NCBI GenBank assembly: GCA_030526155.1
Contig: JAUNDI010000018.1
Location: forward strand, 1-46,416
DNA from: Bacteroidia bacterium
Lineage (GTDB): Bacteria; Bacteroidota; Bacteroidia; Bacteroidales; Marinilabiliaceae
Direction of reading: 5' to 3'
DNA length: 46,416 bases
The position numbers and the translations under genes are program-made. A model generated the notes under the pieces. The model was not told the DNA's origin. It did no database searches and saw nothing but the letters and a program-made list of their open reading frames with translations. Positions within the stretch are counted from its first letter, which is position 1; the number at the start of each line of letters is the position of its first letter. Shown here one piece after another: positions 17,051 through 27,100 of the stretch.

Positions 17051-19492
17051 ATGAAAATAAAAACATTATCAGCAATAGCTTTAAGTCTGCTGACTATAGG
17101 CTGTTCAAACCCGCAGAAGATAGATGTCGATACATCTACATGGATGCAACTACACTATTCTAAGCCGGCTACACAATGGACACAGGCTCTGCCAATAGGT
17201 AATGCTAGAATGGCGGCTATGGTCTTTGGCGGCGTTGAGACCGATGAACTGCAGCTCAATGAAGAGACATTCTGGGCCGGCGGTCCATACAATAATCTCA
17301 ACGAGAAAGCTCTTGAGGCTCTCCCTCAAATACGAGAGTTGGTTTCGAAGGATCACTCTGATGCAGCCCAAAAGCTCATAGACCAGACCTTCCTCACCAA
17401 CCAACATGGTATGCGCTATCTAACATTGGGCTCGTTGAAGTTTAAGTATGATGGCGATACCAATACAAAGGACTACCAAAGGCAACTACTTTTGCCAAGT
17501 GCTACACATCAAAATAGCATTACATACGCCGACGGTAGTTCTCAGGCTCGTACCGCCTTCGCCTCTATGCAGGATAGCGTGATAGTTTATCATGTGAAGG
17601 CTGATAAAAGACCTCTATCATTTACTATATATCATGAGTCGCCTCTTGCTAGCGTGGTGACTGCTGATGCTGCTAACCATACCATGACTCTCCGCACCGA
17701 TGGCGTAGAGCATGAAGGTATAGCGCCAGCCTTGAGAGCTATTACTCGAGTTAAGCTCCTCACAGATGGTAAGGTGTCTACTAACGAGGGCAATAATCAA
17801 CTTATTATATCTGATGCAAGCTATGCTACAGTAATCCTTACCTCTGCTACCAACTATGTCAACTATCACGACGTAACAGGTAACCCGGAAGCGGTCACAG
17901 AGGCACGCCTAGCTGCAGCCCTAAATCATGATATACAATCTCTCTACAAGCGCCACAAGAAGGGGTTTGAGCAGTATTTCAACAGAGTAGAGATGAATCT
18001 CGTCGATACTAAGCTCGACACTCTCCGTTCGTCTATCGATACAGATATGCGTGTAAAGGAGTTCAATAACCAAAACGATCCACAGCTTGCTGCTCTGCTC
18101 TTCCATTATGGTCGTTATCTTTTGATATCCTCATCTATCAATGGTTCACAACCTGCCAACCTACAGGGTAAATGGAATGGTAGTCCATATGCCCCATGGG
18201 ATAGTAAATATACCGTGAATATTAACACAGAGATGAATTACTGGCCAGCTGAGCTAGTGGGTCTACCTGAGTGCCATGAGCCTCTCTTCAATATGATAGA
18301 GGATTTGAAAGAGACAGGTGCCGAGGCTGCTAGAACGCTCTACGGGGCTGATGGTTGGGTAGTGCATCATAATACCGACCTATGGAGATGTAGCGGTCCA
18401 ATAGATTTCGCTTGCTACGGTATGTGGCCAAATGGTGGCGCATGGCTAGCGCAGCATATTTGGCAACATTTCCTCTTTACAAGAGACAAGGAGTTCTTGA
18501 TAAAGCACTACGACGCATTAGCTGGTACTGCTAGGTTCTACCTCTCGGCTATGGTGGAGTGCCCAAGTAATAGCGAGTGGCTAGTAGTAAGCCCATCTAT
18601 GTCGCCTGAACATGGCTACCCTGGTCTCGATGGTTGGGTAACATATGGTACCACAATGGATAACCAGATAGTATATGATGCTATCAACTCTACTATTCAA
18701 GCGGCAGAGATAGTGGGCGATAGCGATATCGCTTTCGTGGAGCAACTTAAGGCTACTCTCAAAAGGATACCTCCTATGCAGGTAGGTAAATATGGCCAGC
18801 TCCAAGAGTGGCTTGTAGATGGTGACGACCCAAGAGATCAGCACAGACATATATCTCACCTCTACGGCTTATATCCATCAGATCAGATAACAGCTTCTAA
18901 GACGCCTGAACTCTTTAAGGCTTCGGGTGTGACTCTCACACAAAGGGGCGACGAGGCTACTGGATGGTCAATAGGTTGGAAACTTAACCTCTGGGCAAGA
19001 ATGCTCGATGGCGACCACGCAATGAAGATATTACGTAACTTCATTACCCTATTACCATCGGACGACCCAAAGGATATGTATAACGTAGGTACTATAGGTC
19101 GCACATATCCTAACCTATTCTGTGCTCACCCTCCATTCCAGATAGATGGTAACTTCGGCGTTACTGCAGGTATAGTTGAGATGCTATTACAGAGCCACGA
19201 CGGGGCAATTCATCTTCTTCCAGCCTTGCCAAAAGAGTTTTCTAATGGCGAGGTAAAGGGCCTAAGGGCAAGAGATGGCTTCGAGGTAGATATGAAATGG
19301 GCAGATGGTAAATTGCAAAAGGCAACTATTTTGTCGCTTAACGGACAGCCTCTTCGAGTGCGTAGTTCACACCCATTAAAAGTGGAAAATTGCGAGCAAG
19401 AAGTAACTAGCCTTGATCCAGCCATAGAGAATACTTATGAGTATTTGATATATACCTCAAGGGGGGAGAGATACAATTTTGTAGCTGAATAA
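17051..19492 (+). CDS. GH95 family alpha-L-fucosidase, probable lipoprotein
   Basis: An 813-residue glycoside hydrolase, close to the usual 750-850 of GH95 enzymes. A lipoprotein-type signal (LLTIGCSNP) precedes the N-terminal beta-domain ([37 protein letters not shown], a strong family signature). The (alpha/alpha)6 catalytic domain has [12 protein letters not shown] (near 390, the Asn pair that polarises water), [21 protein letters not shown] (near 585, general-acid Glu) and [15 protein letters not shown] (near 698, Asp). Most GH95 enzymes release alpha-1,2-linked L-fucose from host mucin and milk glycans; some act on L-galactosides. The lipid anchor suggests periplasmic or outer-membrane placement. 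It is the last gene of the CotH/phosphatase unit and is followed by a strong terminator. No other fucose genes are nearby. Confidence 0.92.
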   Translation: MKIKTLSAIALSLLTIGCSNPQKIDVDTSTWMQLHYSKPATQWTQALPIGNARMAAMVFGGVETDELQLNEETFWAGGPYNNLNEKALEALPQIRELVSKDHSDAAQKLIDQTFLTNQHGMRYLTLGSLKFKYDGDTNTKDYQRQLLLPSATHQNSITYADGSSQARTAFASMQDSVIVYHVKADKRPLSFTIYHESPLASVVTADAANHTMTLRTDGVEHEGIAPALRAITRVKLLTDGKVSTNEGNNQLIISDASYATVILTSATNYVNYHDVTGNPEAVTEARLAAALNHDIQSLYKRHKKGFEQYFNRVEMNLVDTKLDTLRSSIDTDMRVKEFNNQNDPQLAALLFHYGRYLLISSSINGSQPANLQGKWNGSPYAPWDSKYTVNINTEMNYWPAELVGLPECHEPLFNMIEDLKETGAEAARTLYGADGWVVHHNTDLWRCSGPIDFACYGMWPNGGAWLAQHIWQHFLFTRDKEFLIKHYDALAGTARFYLSAMVECPSNSEWLVVSPSMSPEHGYPGLDGWVTYGTTMDNQIVYDAINSTIQAAEIVGDSDIAFVEQLKATLKRIPPMQVGKYGQLQEWLVDGDDPRDQHRHISHLYGLYPSDQITASKTPELFKASGVTLTQRGDEATGWSIGWKLNLWARMLDGDHAMKILRNFITLLPSDDPKDMYNVGTIGRTYPNLFCAHPPFQIDGNFGVTAGIVEMLLQSHDGAIHLLPALPKEFSNGEVKGLRARDGFEVDMKWADGKLQKATILSLNGQPLRVRSSHPLKVENCEQEVTSLDPAIENTYEYLIYTSRGERYNFVAE

Positions 19493-19514
19493 TAATAAAT
19501 ACCTATAAATATTA

Positions 19515-19551
19515 AGGGGGCTTCACTAAACATAGTGAGGCCTCCTTTTTC
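19515..19551 (+). terminator. Rho-independent terminator after the GH95 gene
   Basis: A 14-bp stem (AGGGGGCTTCACTA with TAGTGAGGCCTCCT, two G-U pairs), 4-base loop, then TTTTT. It lies 23 bases after the stop. Confidence 0.92.
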
Positions 19552-19628
19552 GTTGTGTCATAAGTAGTTTATTCTCAAAAATGTCATTTATTTAGGATTA
19601 TTTGACACTTACGTGTGCTTATACTTTA

Positions 19629-19636
19629 TAACTTTG
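19629..19636 (+). promoter_or_regulatory. -7 promoter box of the chemoreceptor gene
   Basis: TAACTTTG followed by TGC fits TAnnTTTG exactly. A TTTG at 19601-19604 lies 24 bases upstream, somewhat further than ideal. The leader to the chosen ATG at 19719 would be about 75 bases. Confidence 0.6.
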
Positions 19637-19718
19637 TGCGTCGAAGTATAGTTATTTCGTTTCTAAAACGCGCTTATCAATGGGAATTAATTCTCGAATT
19701 CACAACAAAGGCAGACAA

Positions 19719-21608
19719 ATGAAAAATGCCATTAGTGCATCGTTGACTGCCAAAATTCTTCTTCAAGTATTCTTACCAATAGTAATTATCTACTTGCTCC
19801 TTATCTCTTATCAGAGCTATGTAAGCTACCAAGATAAGAAGAAGACAGCAGAGGAGATTGCCGAATATCAGGCATCATCACTAGCATCTCAAGTACAGTT
19901 GCAGCTCTATGGCGACATGCAGAAGTGTCAAGCTTTAGCTGCGCAGATTGAGACTTTTGCCGACCTCCCCAAGAAGCAGCAGATAGCTCAGAGTGATAAT
20001 ATGGCTAGAATCTTCAAAAAGCAATCTGAGCACTATCTCTCTGTATGGTACTGTTGGCAGCTATTCACAATGGACGACTATTGGGGTGAGGAGTACGGAC
20101 GCTATCGCTCTACTATAGCTGGTGCAGCCGCAGGTGGCGATAGAGTGGATATCCTAGACCAAGAGGGTGAAAATGAGGGTAGCATGTATGCCCAAATACA
20201 TAAGGAGGGTAAGCCAACTGTTACCAACCCATATTTTGAGGATTATGAGGGTACGCTGAATAAGGCCATTATGGAGGCTTCTGTATGTGTGCCATTGAAA
20301 TCCGTTACTGGTCGTTTCTTGGGCCTACTAGGTATAGATATCTCATTAGATAGCTACCAAGAGATGTTTATGTCTGTAGTATCAAAGAATACAGATACCC
20401 AATTCAGTCTTGTCGCTCCTGATGGTACTATCGTAGCTAGCTCAAGCGAAGCTTTGAAGGGTACCTCAATGTTAGAGATAGACCCAAGCAGCAAGAATCA
20501 CATAGATAAGGTTGCTAAGGGCGAGACAATAAACTGTACAATAGAGGAGGCTGGTAGCGACAAGTATCTCTCTATGATACCAGTGAAGGTTAGTCCAGAG
20601 GGCGACTACTGGGCTTTGTCTGCATGGGTATCGTACGACCAGATTCTATCTGATGCCAAGAGCGACTTCTTGAGATTCTTGGGCATTGGCGGTATAGGCC
20701 TATTGCTTATAGCTCTATTCTTCCAGCATCTTATGCATAAGATAGTCAACCCTGTATCGGCAATTACCGAGTATATCAATGCTATGGCGGAGGGCGACTT
20801 CACAACAGATGTCGACCTTAAGAGGGTGTCTAAGGATGAGGTGGGACAGATGCTTACCTCTATAGCCAAGATGAACAACTCCATGAAGAGTACCATAGAG
20901 ACAATTCAGAGAACTGTAGATATGGTTACCGCTGCTGCTTCTAAGATAGAGGTGGGACTAGGCGCGATAACTGAGCAGACTATGCAGCAAGCTTCGTCTA
21001 TGCAAGAGCTTACCACTAGCATACAAGAAATCTCTATAGCATCGACAGAGAACTACCATTATACCGAGAATGCCCTACGCATTACAGAACAAACTAAGAA
21101 TGGTATGAATGCCGGCGCAGGTAAGGTGACTGATGCCTCTGAGCAAATAAAGGCTATTTCTGACTATTTGAGCCAGATTAGGCATATTGCTAATCAGACG
21201 ACAATACTCTCCCTTAATGCCTCTATCGAGGCTGCTAGAGCCGGCGCAGCAGGTAAGGGCTTTACAGTAGTAGCTGGTGAGGTGAACTCTCTTGCTGGGC
21301 AATGCCGACTTGTCTCTGAGCAGATCGAGGCCCTCACTAATACATCAAACGAGATTGCCCTAGACGCCGCACAGAGCATAAACGACCTTCAACCTGAGAT
21401 GGCGGAGACATTGAATTTGGTCAAGAAGGTATCTGAGAATACATACACGCAGACTAGTGCAGTAAATCAGATATCCTCAGCCATTACCACATTAAATGAG
21501 GGTACTCAGCATACCGCAGGAGAGACCGACCAGATGATGGACTTCGTAATGAAGCTAAAGGTGCAGGCTGACAGATTATCTGAGGTCGTAAATAGATTCT
21601 CTGTATAA
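19719..21608 (+). CDS. Methyl-accepting chemotaxis protein (transmembrane, extracellular Cache-type sensor)
   Basis: A 629-residue chemoreceptor. Membrane segment 1 (about 8-32, ILLQVFLPIVIIYLLLISY); extracytoplasmic double-Cache-like sensor (about 45-305, with YWGEEYGRY, GKPTVTNPYFEDYEG, GRFLGLLGIDISLDSYQEMF); membrane segment 2 (about 317-340); HAMP (about 341-395, KIVNPVSAITEYINAMAEGDF); and a signalling coiled coil whose tip reads QTTILSLNASIEAARAGAAGKGF (split over about 492-515). The tip keeps the receptor-trimer and CheA/CheW contact residues of canonical QTNLLALNAAIEAARAGE, but has Ala where the last conserved Glu usually stands. The first ATG of the open frame is at 19680; 19719 gives a compact N-terminus ahead of the membrane segment and has an AAAGGCAGACAA leader. 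No cheA, cheW, cheR or cheB is in the window. Confidence 0.9.
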   Translation: MKNAISASLTAKILLQVFLPIVIIYLLLISYQSYVSYQDKKKTAEEIAEYQASSLASQVQLQLYGDMQKCQALAAQIETFADLPKKQQIAQSDNMARIFKKQSEHYLSVWYCWQLFTMDDYWGEEYGRYRSTIAGAAAGGDRVDILDQEGENEGSMYAQIHKEGKPTVTNPYFEDYEGTLNKAIMEASVCVPLKSVTGRFLGLLGIDISLDSYQEMFMSVVSKNTDTQFSLVAPDGTIVASSSEALKGTSMLEIDPSSKNHIDKVAKGETINCTIEEAGSDKYLSMIPVKVSPEGDYWALSAWVSYDQILSDAKSDFLRFLGIGGIGLLLIALFFQHLMHKIVNPVSAITEYINAMAEGDFTTDVDLKRVSKDEVGQMLTSIAKMNNSMKSTIETIQRTVDMVTAAASKIEVGLGAITEQTMQQASSMQELTTSIQEISIASTENYHYTENALRITEQTKNGMNAGAGKVTDASEQIKAISDYLSQIRHIANQTTILSLNASIEAARAGAAGKGFTVVAGEVNSLAGQCRLVSEQIEALTNTSNEIALDAAQSINDLQPEMAETLNLVKKVSENTYTQTSAVNQISSAITTLNEGTQHTAGETDQMMDFVMKLKVQADRLSEVVNRFSV

Positions 21609-21625
21609 TTATAGAAAAGAATAAC

Positions 21626-21633
21626 TACCTTTG
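21626..21633 (+). promoter_or_regulatory. -7 promoter box of proS
   Basis: TACCTTTG fits TAnnTTTG and ends 37 bases before the proS ATG. No good TTG lies at the expected distance, so strength is uncertain. No terminator was seen between the chemoreceptor stop and this box, so read-through is possible. Confidence 0.5.
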
Positions 21634-21670
21634 TACCACCAATTAGAATAAAAAAAGCAAAACATATACA

Positions 21671-23146
21671 ATGGCGAAAGGACTTACACCACGTAGCGAG
21701 AACTACTCGCAGTGGTACAATGAATTGGTCGTAAAGGCCGACCTCGCTGAGACATCAGCAGTTCGTGGTTGTATGGTTATCAAACCATACGGATATGCAA
21801 TTTGGGAGAAGATGCAGCGTGCTCTTGACGATATGTTCAAAGAGACAGGACACGTAAATGCTTACTTCCCTCTTTTGATCCCAAAGTCGTTCCTCAGCCG
21901 CGAGGCAGAGCACGTAGAGGGCTTTGCTAAGGAGTGTGCTGTAGTAACACACCATAGACTTAAGAATGACCCTAATGGTAAGGGCGTAGTAGTAGATCCA
22001 GACGCTAAGTTGGAAGAGGAGCTCATCATCCGTCCTACATCAGAGACCATTATATGGAATACTTATAAGAACTGGATTTCATCATATCGCGATCTTCCTA
22101 TCCTTTGCAACCAATGGGCAAATGTAATGCGTTGGGAGATGCGTACTAGACTATTCTTGCGTACAGCTGAGTTCCTCTGGCAAGAGGGTCACACTGCTCA
22201 CGCTACTCGTGAGGAGGCAGAGGCAGAGGCACAGAAGATGCTAAGGGTATATGCCGACTTCGCTGAGAACTGGATGGCAGTACCTGTAGTGAAGGGGGTA
22301 AAGTCGGCTAACGAGCGTTTCGCTGGCGCATTGGATACCTATACTATTGAGGCCCTAATGCAGGATGGTAAAGCTCTTCAGAGCGGTACATCTCACTTCT
22401 TGGGTCAGAACTTTGCTAAGGCTTTTGATGTGCAATTCGTAAACAAGGAGAATAAGCTCGAGTATGTATGGGCTACATCTTGGGGCGTTTCTACACGTTT
22501 GATGGGTGCCCTCATCATGAGCCATTCCGATGATAATGGTCTTGTATTGCCTCCAAAGTTGGCTCCAATACAGGTCGTAATAGTTCCTATCTACAAGAAG
22601 GCTGAAGAGCTTGCTGCTATTGCTGAGAAGGCAAATGCTTTGGCTGCCGACCTCAAGGCGCTTGGTATTAGCGTTAAGTTCGACGATAACGACCAGAAGA
22701 AGCCAGGTTGGAAGTTCGCTGAGTATGAGCTCAAGGGTGTACCTGTACGTGTAGCTATGGGCCCAAGAGACTTGGAGAATGGCGAGGCCGAGATAGCACG
22801 CCGTGATACCCTCACAAAGGAGCAGATGCCATTCGAAGGTTTGGCACAGCGTATCAAGGCTCTTCTCGATGATATTCAAGCTAACATCTTCAAGAAGGCT
22901 CTCGACTACCGCGACTCGATGATTACTAAGGTGGATACATACGAGGAGTTCAAGAAGGTACTCGTAGAGAAGGGCGGCTTCATCTCGGCTCACTGGGATG
23001 GTACTACAGAGACAGAGGAGAAGATCAAGGAGGAGACAAAGGCTACTATCCGTTGTATTCCACTTGATAGCGTACCTGAGGAGGGTAAGTGTATCTACAC
23101 AGGAAAGCCATCGCACCAACGTGCATTATTTGCTATCTCATACTAA
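21671..23146 (+). CDS. proS: Prolyl-tRNA synthetase, archaeal/eukaryotic-type (ProS type 3)
   Basis: A 491-residue class II aminoacyl-tRNA synthetase that charges tRNA-Pro. Class II motifs: motif 1 region ([25 protein letters not shown]...[13 protein letters not shown]), motif 2 (RPTSETIIW and [31 protein letters not shown]) and motif 3 ([30 protein letters not shown]). An anticodon-binding domain and the zinc-binding-like C-terminal domain ending in a conserved aromatic ([10 protein letters not shown]) complete the short, archaeal-type form used by Bacteroidetes. It lacks the large editing insertion of the bacterial type, as this form always does. A terminator lies 22 bases after the stop. 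Confidence 0.96.
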   Translation: MAKGLTPRSENYSQWYNELVVKADLAETSAVRGCMVIKPYGYAIWEKMQRALDDMFKETGHVNAYFPLLIPKSFLSREAEHVEGFAKECAVVTHHRLKNDPNGKGVVVDPDAKLEEELIIRPTSETIIWNTYKNWISSYRDLPILCNQWANVMRWEMRTRLFLRTAEFLWQEGHTAHATREEAEAEAQKMLRVYADFAENWMAVPVVKGVKSANERFAGALDTYTIEALMQDGKALQSGTSHFLGQNFAKAFDVQFVNKENKLEYVWATSWGVSTRLMGALIMSHSDDNGLVLPPKLAPIQVVIVPIYKKAEELAAIAEKANALAADLKALGISVKFDDNDQKKPGWKFAEYELKGVPVRVAMGPRDLENGEAEIARRDTLTKEQMPFEGLAQRIKALLDDIQANIFKKALDYRDSMITKVDTYEEFKKVLVEKGGFISAHWDGTTETEEKIKEETKATIRCIPLDSVPEEGKCIYTGKPSHQRALFAISY

Positions 23147-23168
23147 AGAGACGACAAACCATAAATAC

Positions 23169-23200
23169 AGAGACGGAGCTCAAAGCTTCCGTCTCTTTTT
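23169..23200 (+). terminator. Rho-independent terminator of proS
   Basis: AGAGACGG-AGCT pairs with AGCTTCCGTCTCT (one bulged base) with a three-base loop, followed by TTTTT. Confidence 0.9.
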
Positions 23201-23223
23201 GTTAAAGATAAACGACAAAATAG

Positions 23224-23592
23224 ATGCAAGGATTTTACTCAATATTGCTACTTATTTTAAGCAATACATTTATGACTTTTGCGTGGTACGGTCACTTACG
23301 TTTCGGTAATTTGCCTATCATGCAAAGATGGGGATTGATAGGTGTAATAGTTATCTCTTGGGGAATAGCTTTCTTCGAGTACTGCTGCCAAGTCCCAGCC
23401 AACAGAATAGGCTTTGTGGACAATGGAGGTCCATTTAACCTAATACAACTCAAGGTAATACAAGAGGTAATATCACTATCTGTCTTCACCGTCTTCACAC
23501 TAGCCCTCTTCCCAAATGAACACCTGAGATGGAACCATATAGTAGGTTTCGTCTTCTTAATTTTGGCAGTATACTTTATCTTCAAGAAATAA
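23224..23592 (+). CDS. DMT-superfamily small membrane protein (DUF486)
   Basis: A 122-residue integral inner-membrane protein with about four hydrophobic segments (FYSILLLILSNTFMTFAWYG, WGLIGVIVISWGIAFFEYCC, VISLSVFTVFTLALF, HIVGFVFLILAVYFIFKK). It contains the DUF486 signatures TFAWYGHL and CCQVPANRIGF followed by FNLIQLKVIQEVISL. The family is a small relative of drug/metabolite transporters; substrate and even transport activity are unknown. It lies just after the proS terminator, and no -7 box was found in the 24 bases between them, so how it is transcribed is unclear. Length is usual for the family. Confidence 0.88.
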   Translation: MQGFYSILLLILSNTFMTFAWYGHLRFGNLPIMQRWGLIGVIVISWGIAFFEYCCQVPANRIGFVDNGGPFNLIQLKVIQEVISLSVFTVFTLALFPNEHLRWNHIVGFVFLILAVYFIFKK

Positions 23593-23619
23593 GCGTACGA
23601 TATATTAAGAACAAAGAAT

Positions 23620-23672
23620 AAAAAATAGAGGAGAATCGACAATAGCTAAGTGGATTGTCAATTCTCCCCTCT
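23620..23672 (-). terminator. Orphan terminator-like hairpin on the minus strand
   Basis: Two stem blocks separated by one mismatch (GACAAT with ATTGTC, and GGAGAAT with ATTCTCC on the plus strand), with a 10-base loop. On the minus strand the hairpin is followed by TATTTTTT; on the plus strand there is no T run. No minus-strand gene is annotated to its right, which makes it an orphan. Confidence 0.6.
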
Positions 23673-23699
23673 CCAATGTCATTTTATTGCTCATTTTTG

Positions 23700-23768
23700 T
23701 CATTCACTCGCAGATAAAGCAATTAAATTGCAACTGCATCCAGTTACGACGAGTTTTCTATTTTTCAT
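23700..23768 (-). CDS. Candidate 22-residue small ORF on the minus strand
   Basis: A minus-strand ATG opens 22 codons giving MKNRKLVVTGCSCNLIALSA and two further residues, followed by TGA. It starts about 16 bases after a -7-like box (23784-23791, minus) and is followed by the orphan hairpin terminator. It has a basic N-terminus, two Cys and a short hydrophobic stretch. There is no strong ribosome-binding sequence (TAATAGGTACA precedes the ATG). It may equally be an untranslated small RNA; the evidence is positional only. Confidence 0.2.
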   Translation of the reverse strand: MKNRKLVVTGCSCNLIALSASE

Positions 23769-23783
23769 TGTACCTATTAACAC

Positions 23784-23791
23784 CAAAATTA
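23784..23791 (-). promoter_or_regulatory. -7-like box on the minus strand for a possible small transcript
   Basis: Minus-strand TAATTTTG, a perfect TAnnTTTG, followed by GTG. The nearest upstream TTG is 26 bases away, longer than ideal. With the hairpin at 23620-23672 it would define a transcript of about 155 bases. Confidence 0.35.
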
Positions 23792-24076
23792 ATCTACCTA
23801 AATATTCTTTATCTTTACAACCCTTAATGCCTCCTCATACCTCGCTCATACCTCGCTCTATACAGACGCTACAAATCACATCCTAACTATCCCTACTAAA
23901 ATAAATATATCTCTATCTATTCAACCTTCTCTCATCCTCTTCCTACGAAAACTCCCCAAAGGCCTATATCTGGTCTCATAGTATTAAGTCACACATGTTA
24001 TATTTTATCTCAATTCCACTAAAAGAATATTAAAAAATAACACACTCACAAAAAATCTCATTTTTTACGCCTCAGA

Positions 24077-24108
24077 TTGCGATTTGTTACAACTTTGTGG
24101 TAATTTTG
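24077..24108 (+). promoter_or_regulatory. Promoter of the giant subtilase gene
   Basis: TTG at 24077-24079, a 21-base spacer and TAATTTTG at 24101-24108. Transcription would start near 24115, giving a leader of about 48 bases. Confidence 0.75.
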
Positions 24109-24162
24109 TATACGTTTATTATACACACATATCAATTTATAACCTTTATTTATTCGGAAAGC

Positions 24163-27100
24163 ATGAAGAAACAAACTAAGTTTCTTGTACTAGCTTTATT
24201 ATTCTCTATAGCTAGTACATTCGTAAACGCTTCTTCCATTTCTCCTCGAAAAGGTATCGTTCGTGTGAAGTTGCAACCTCAAGTTGCTCTTCAAGTGGGT
24301 AACTCTCCGCGTATCCAGTCGGTAGGGGTACTCCAAACGGGTATCGTCCCTCTCGATAGGGCATCGAGCGAGGTGAAGGCTAGAAGCATTAAGAGGGTAT
24401 TCCCTTATGCCCCTAAATTCGAACGCCAAATGGCTAAATTCGGCTTGGATAGATGGTACGAAATCGAGTTCGATGAGAGTGTAGCACCTCAGACTGCCGC
24501 TCGTATCTACAGTAACACCGTAGGAGTAGAGTCAGCTACAGCTAAGGTGCCTATGCAACTTTACGAGAATGGCTCGTATCGCATTGTGCCATCAGCTACA
24601 GCTAAGGCCTCTACAACAATGCCTTTCAATGACCCCCTCCTACCTAAGCAATGGCACTACAACAATGATGGCTCTATCGCTGGTTGTAAGGCTGGCGCTG
24701 ATGTCAACCTATTTAAGGCTTGGGAGGTCGAGACGGGTAAAAGCGACGTGCTAGTAGCTATCATCGATGGCGGCGTCGACTATACTCATGAGGATCTTAA
24801 GGATAATATGTTCGTCAACCTCGCCGAGTTAAATGGTACTCCTGGCGTCGATGATGATGGTAATGGTTATATCGACGACGTATATGGCTATAACTTCTGT
24901 ACCATGTCGGGCGAGATATATCCTCACTCTCACGGCACTCACGTAGCTGGTACAGTGGCTGCCGTTAATAATAACGGTATCGGCGTTAGCGGCGTAGCCG
25001 GCGGCGATGGTACTCCTGGTAGCGGCGTGAGAATGATCTCTTGTCAGACTTTCGACTCGCGCTCGGGTACTGCTGAGGGCGACTTCGCTGCTGCTATAGT
25101 ATATGCAGCTAATATGGGCGCTAGCATTGCTCAATGCTCTTGGGGTTGGGGCGCTCCCGACTATGTAGAGCCTGATGTATTGGACGCAATAGATTATTTC
25201 GTTGAAAACGCTAATAGCACCCGCCTATCTGGTGGCGTGATGTTCTTCGCTAGTGGTAATAATGGCGAGACGGGTAACTACTTCCCTGGTTGCTACGAAA
25301 AGGTAGTATGTGTGGGCTCCATGACTAGCGACTATACAGTAGCAAGCTACTCTAACTTTGGTGACTGGGTAGATGTTATGGCTCCTGGTGGCTTGCTCGA
25401 CTATGGCGAGCAGGGTGGCGTGCTTAGTACATTGCCTGATAATAGCTACGGCTTCAATGAGGGTACCTCTATGGCTACTCCTCATGTCTCTGGTATAGCG
25501 GCTCTCGTGCTCTCTAAGTATGGCAAGAGTAGCATGCTCAACGAGACTCTCCGTCAGCAAATCATTACCTCGGTTAATGATATCTACGCTCATAACCCTG
25601 GTACCGAGGGTCTACATGGTAGCGGTTATGTAGACGCTGCTAAGGCCCTTCAGATGGGCGATGGCACAGCACCAGAGGCAGTAAGTAGCTTCGTCGCTCT
25701 CCCAGCACAGGATAATATTACCCTCGAATGGACTATCCCTGCCTCTAGCGATAATAATGTAAACCATCACATAGTATACTATAGTACAGAGCCTTTTGAT
25801 GCTTCGTCTGATCTTACATCTCTCCATCGCGCAGTGGCAGAGACCAAATTCCTCTCTTCAGGCGATAGCTACAGCTATACCCTTAAGGGTCTTAAATCTC
25901 TCACTACATACTATATCGCTATACAAGCTGTTAACCGCTGGGGCGACGCCTCTGCTCTCTCTCCTGTAGTAGAGGCAACAACAAATGCTGGTCCTAAGAT
26001 GACCCTCAGCGCTACATCGCTCGTGCTTAATGTCACACCTTCTGCCCCTAAAGACAGCATATCTTTGCAGATAGGCAATGATGACGATGGTCTACTCAGA
26101 TGGGATGGTTTCGCTCGTACAAAATCATCTACTATCAGCTCATATAGCAAGAATCCACAGCCTGGATTGATAGTCCCTCACTCTGGTAAAATAGCAGCAG
26201 TGCCTTACGAGGCAACAGAGGTAGTATCGACAGCCGATTACTATAGATTCGATTACCCTATCGAATTCACATACTCTAAGGAGTTCTGGGCATCTATCGG
26301 TGAGGATGATAACAATATATTGGGCAACTCTCAAGCTCAATATTTCTATGTCGATGCTGATGACTATCCTGACGGCTTTAACCTCACAAGCGTAAAGGTT
26401 TGTAGCGTTTATGGTCAAGAGCTTACAATACAGATCTACGTAGGTAACAATATCGCTAAGGCTAACTTGGTCGAGGAGATAGTACCTGCATATTACTATA
26501 ATGGTATGGTGTGCGACCTCCAGGAGCAGCGTTACATCGCTCCAGGCGAGGGCTTCTGGGTAGTGGCTCACTTCCCTAAACAGAATGACAAATACACCCT
26601 CGGTTTGTCTGTAGGTATCAATGAGCAGGCTTCTCAATATAGCTTCATGAGTACCGATATGGGTAAGACATGGCTCAAAATAAAGGATGCCCTCAAGGGT
26701 AGCCCTTACGAGAACATCACAAACCCTACTTGGAATATCTCAGCTATAAGCAAGAACCCTGATTGGAGCTCTCTACTCGTACTCTCTCCAAAGAGCGGCC
26801 AGGTATCTAAGGGCCAAACTCAAGAGCTTACAATCAGCAATGATGGTCAGCCTCTATGTAATGGTACATATAAATTTAATCTTCGCTTTAATACCAACGA
26901 GAGCGATGGCAACAACCTCGTTGTAGCTACTACACTTAACGTAACCGACCAGGCTCCTAAGATGGCTACTGCTAAGATGGTCAACTTTGGCGACCTCCTC
27001 GTCGGCGAGTCAAAGACTCTCACTATAGAGGTGCTTAACGAGGGTTATGGCGTATTCGGTTCGTATGGCGCTCTATCTGGTAGCAATATATCTTGCTCTA

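Larger units (their letters stand above)
23593..24076. other. Gene-poor AT-rich intergenic region
   Basis: About 480 bases between the DUF486 gene and the protease promoter hold no plus-strand gene that looks real: the 78-residue open frame at 23650-23886 has no recognisable features. The region contains a minus-strand hairpin with a T run, a minus-strand -7-like box and mini-ORF, two tandem 11-base repeats (23834-23855) and a 7-bp AAAAAAT/ATTTTTT inverted repeat (24050-24066) just before the protease promoter. Confidence 0.6.

Noticed and set aside
22355-23119. Long minus-strand open frame (254 codons) opposite proS
   Set aside because: It is fully antisense to a well-supported proS gene, its product has no family features and is Leu/Cys-rich in the way shadow frames are.
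23650-23886. Plus-strand open frame of 78 codons in the intergenic gap
   Set aside because: No domain, no promoter, and it begins inside the hairpin of the minus-strand terminator; composition is that of non-coding AT-rich DNA.
24097-24162. Upstream extension of the protease open frame
   Set aside because: It would cover the -7 promoter box at 24101-24108; the signal peptide begins at 24163.
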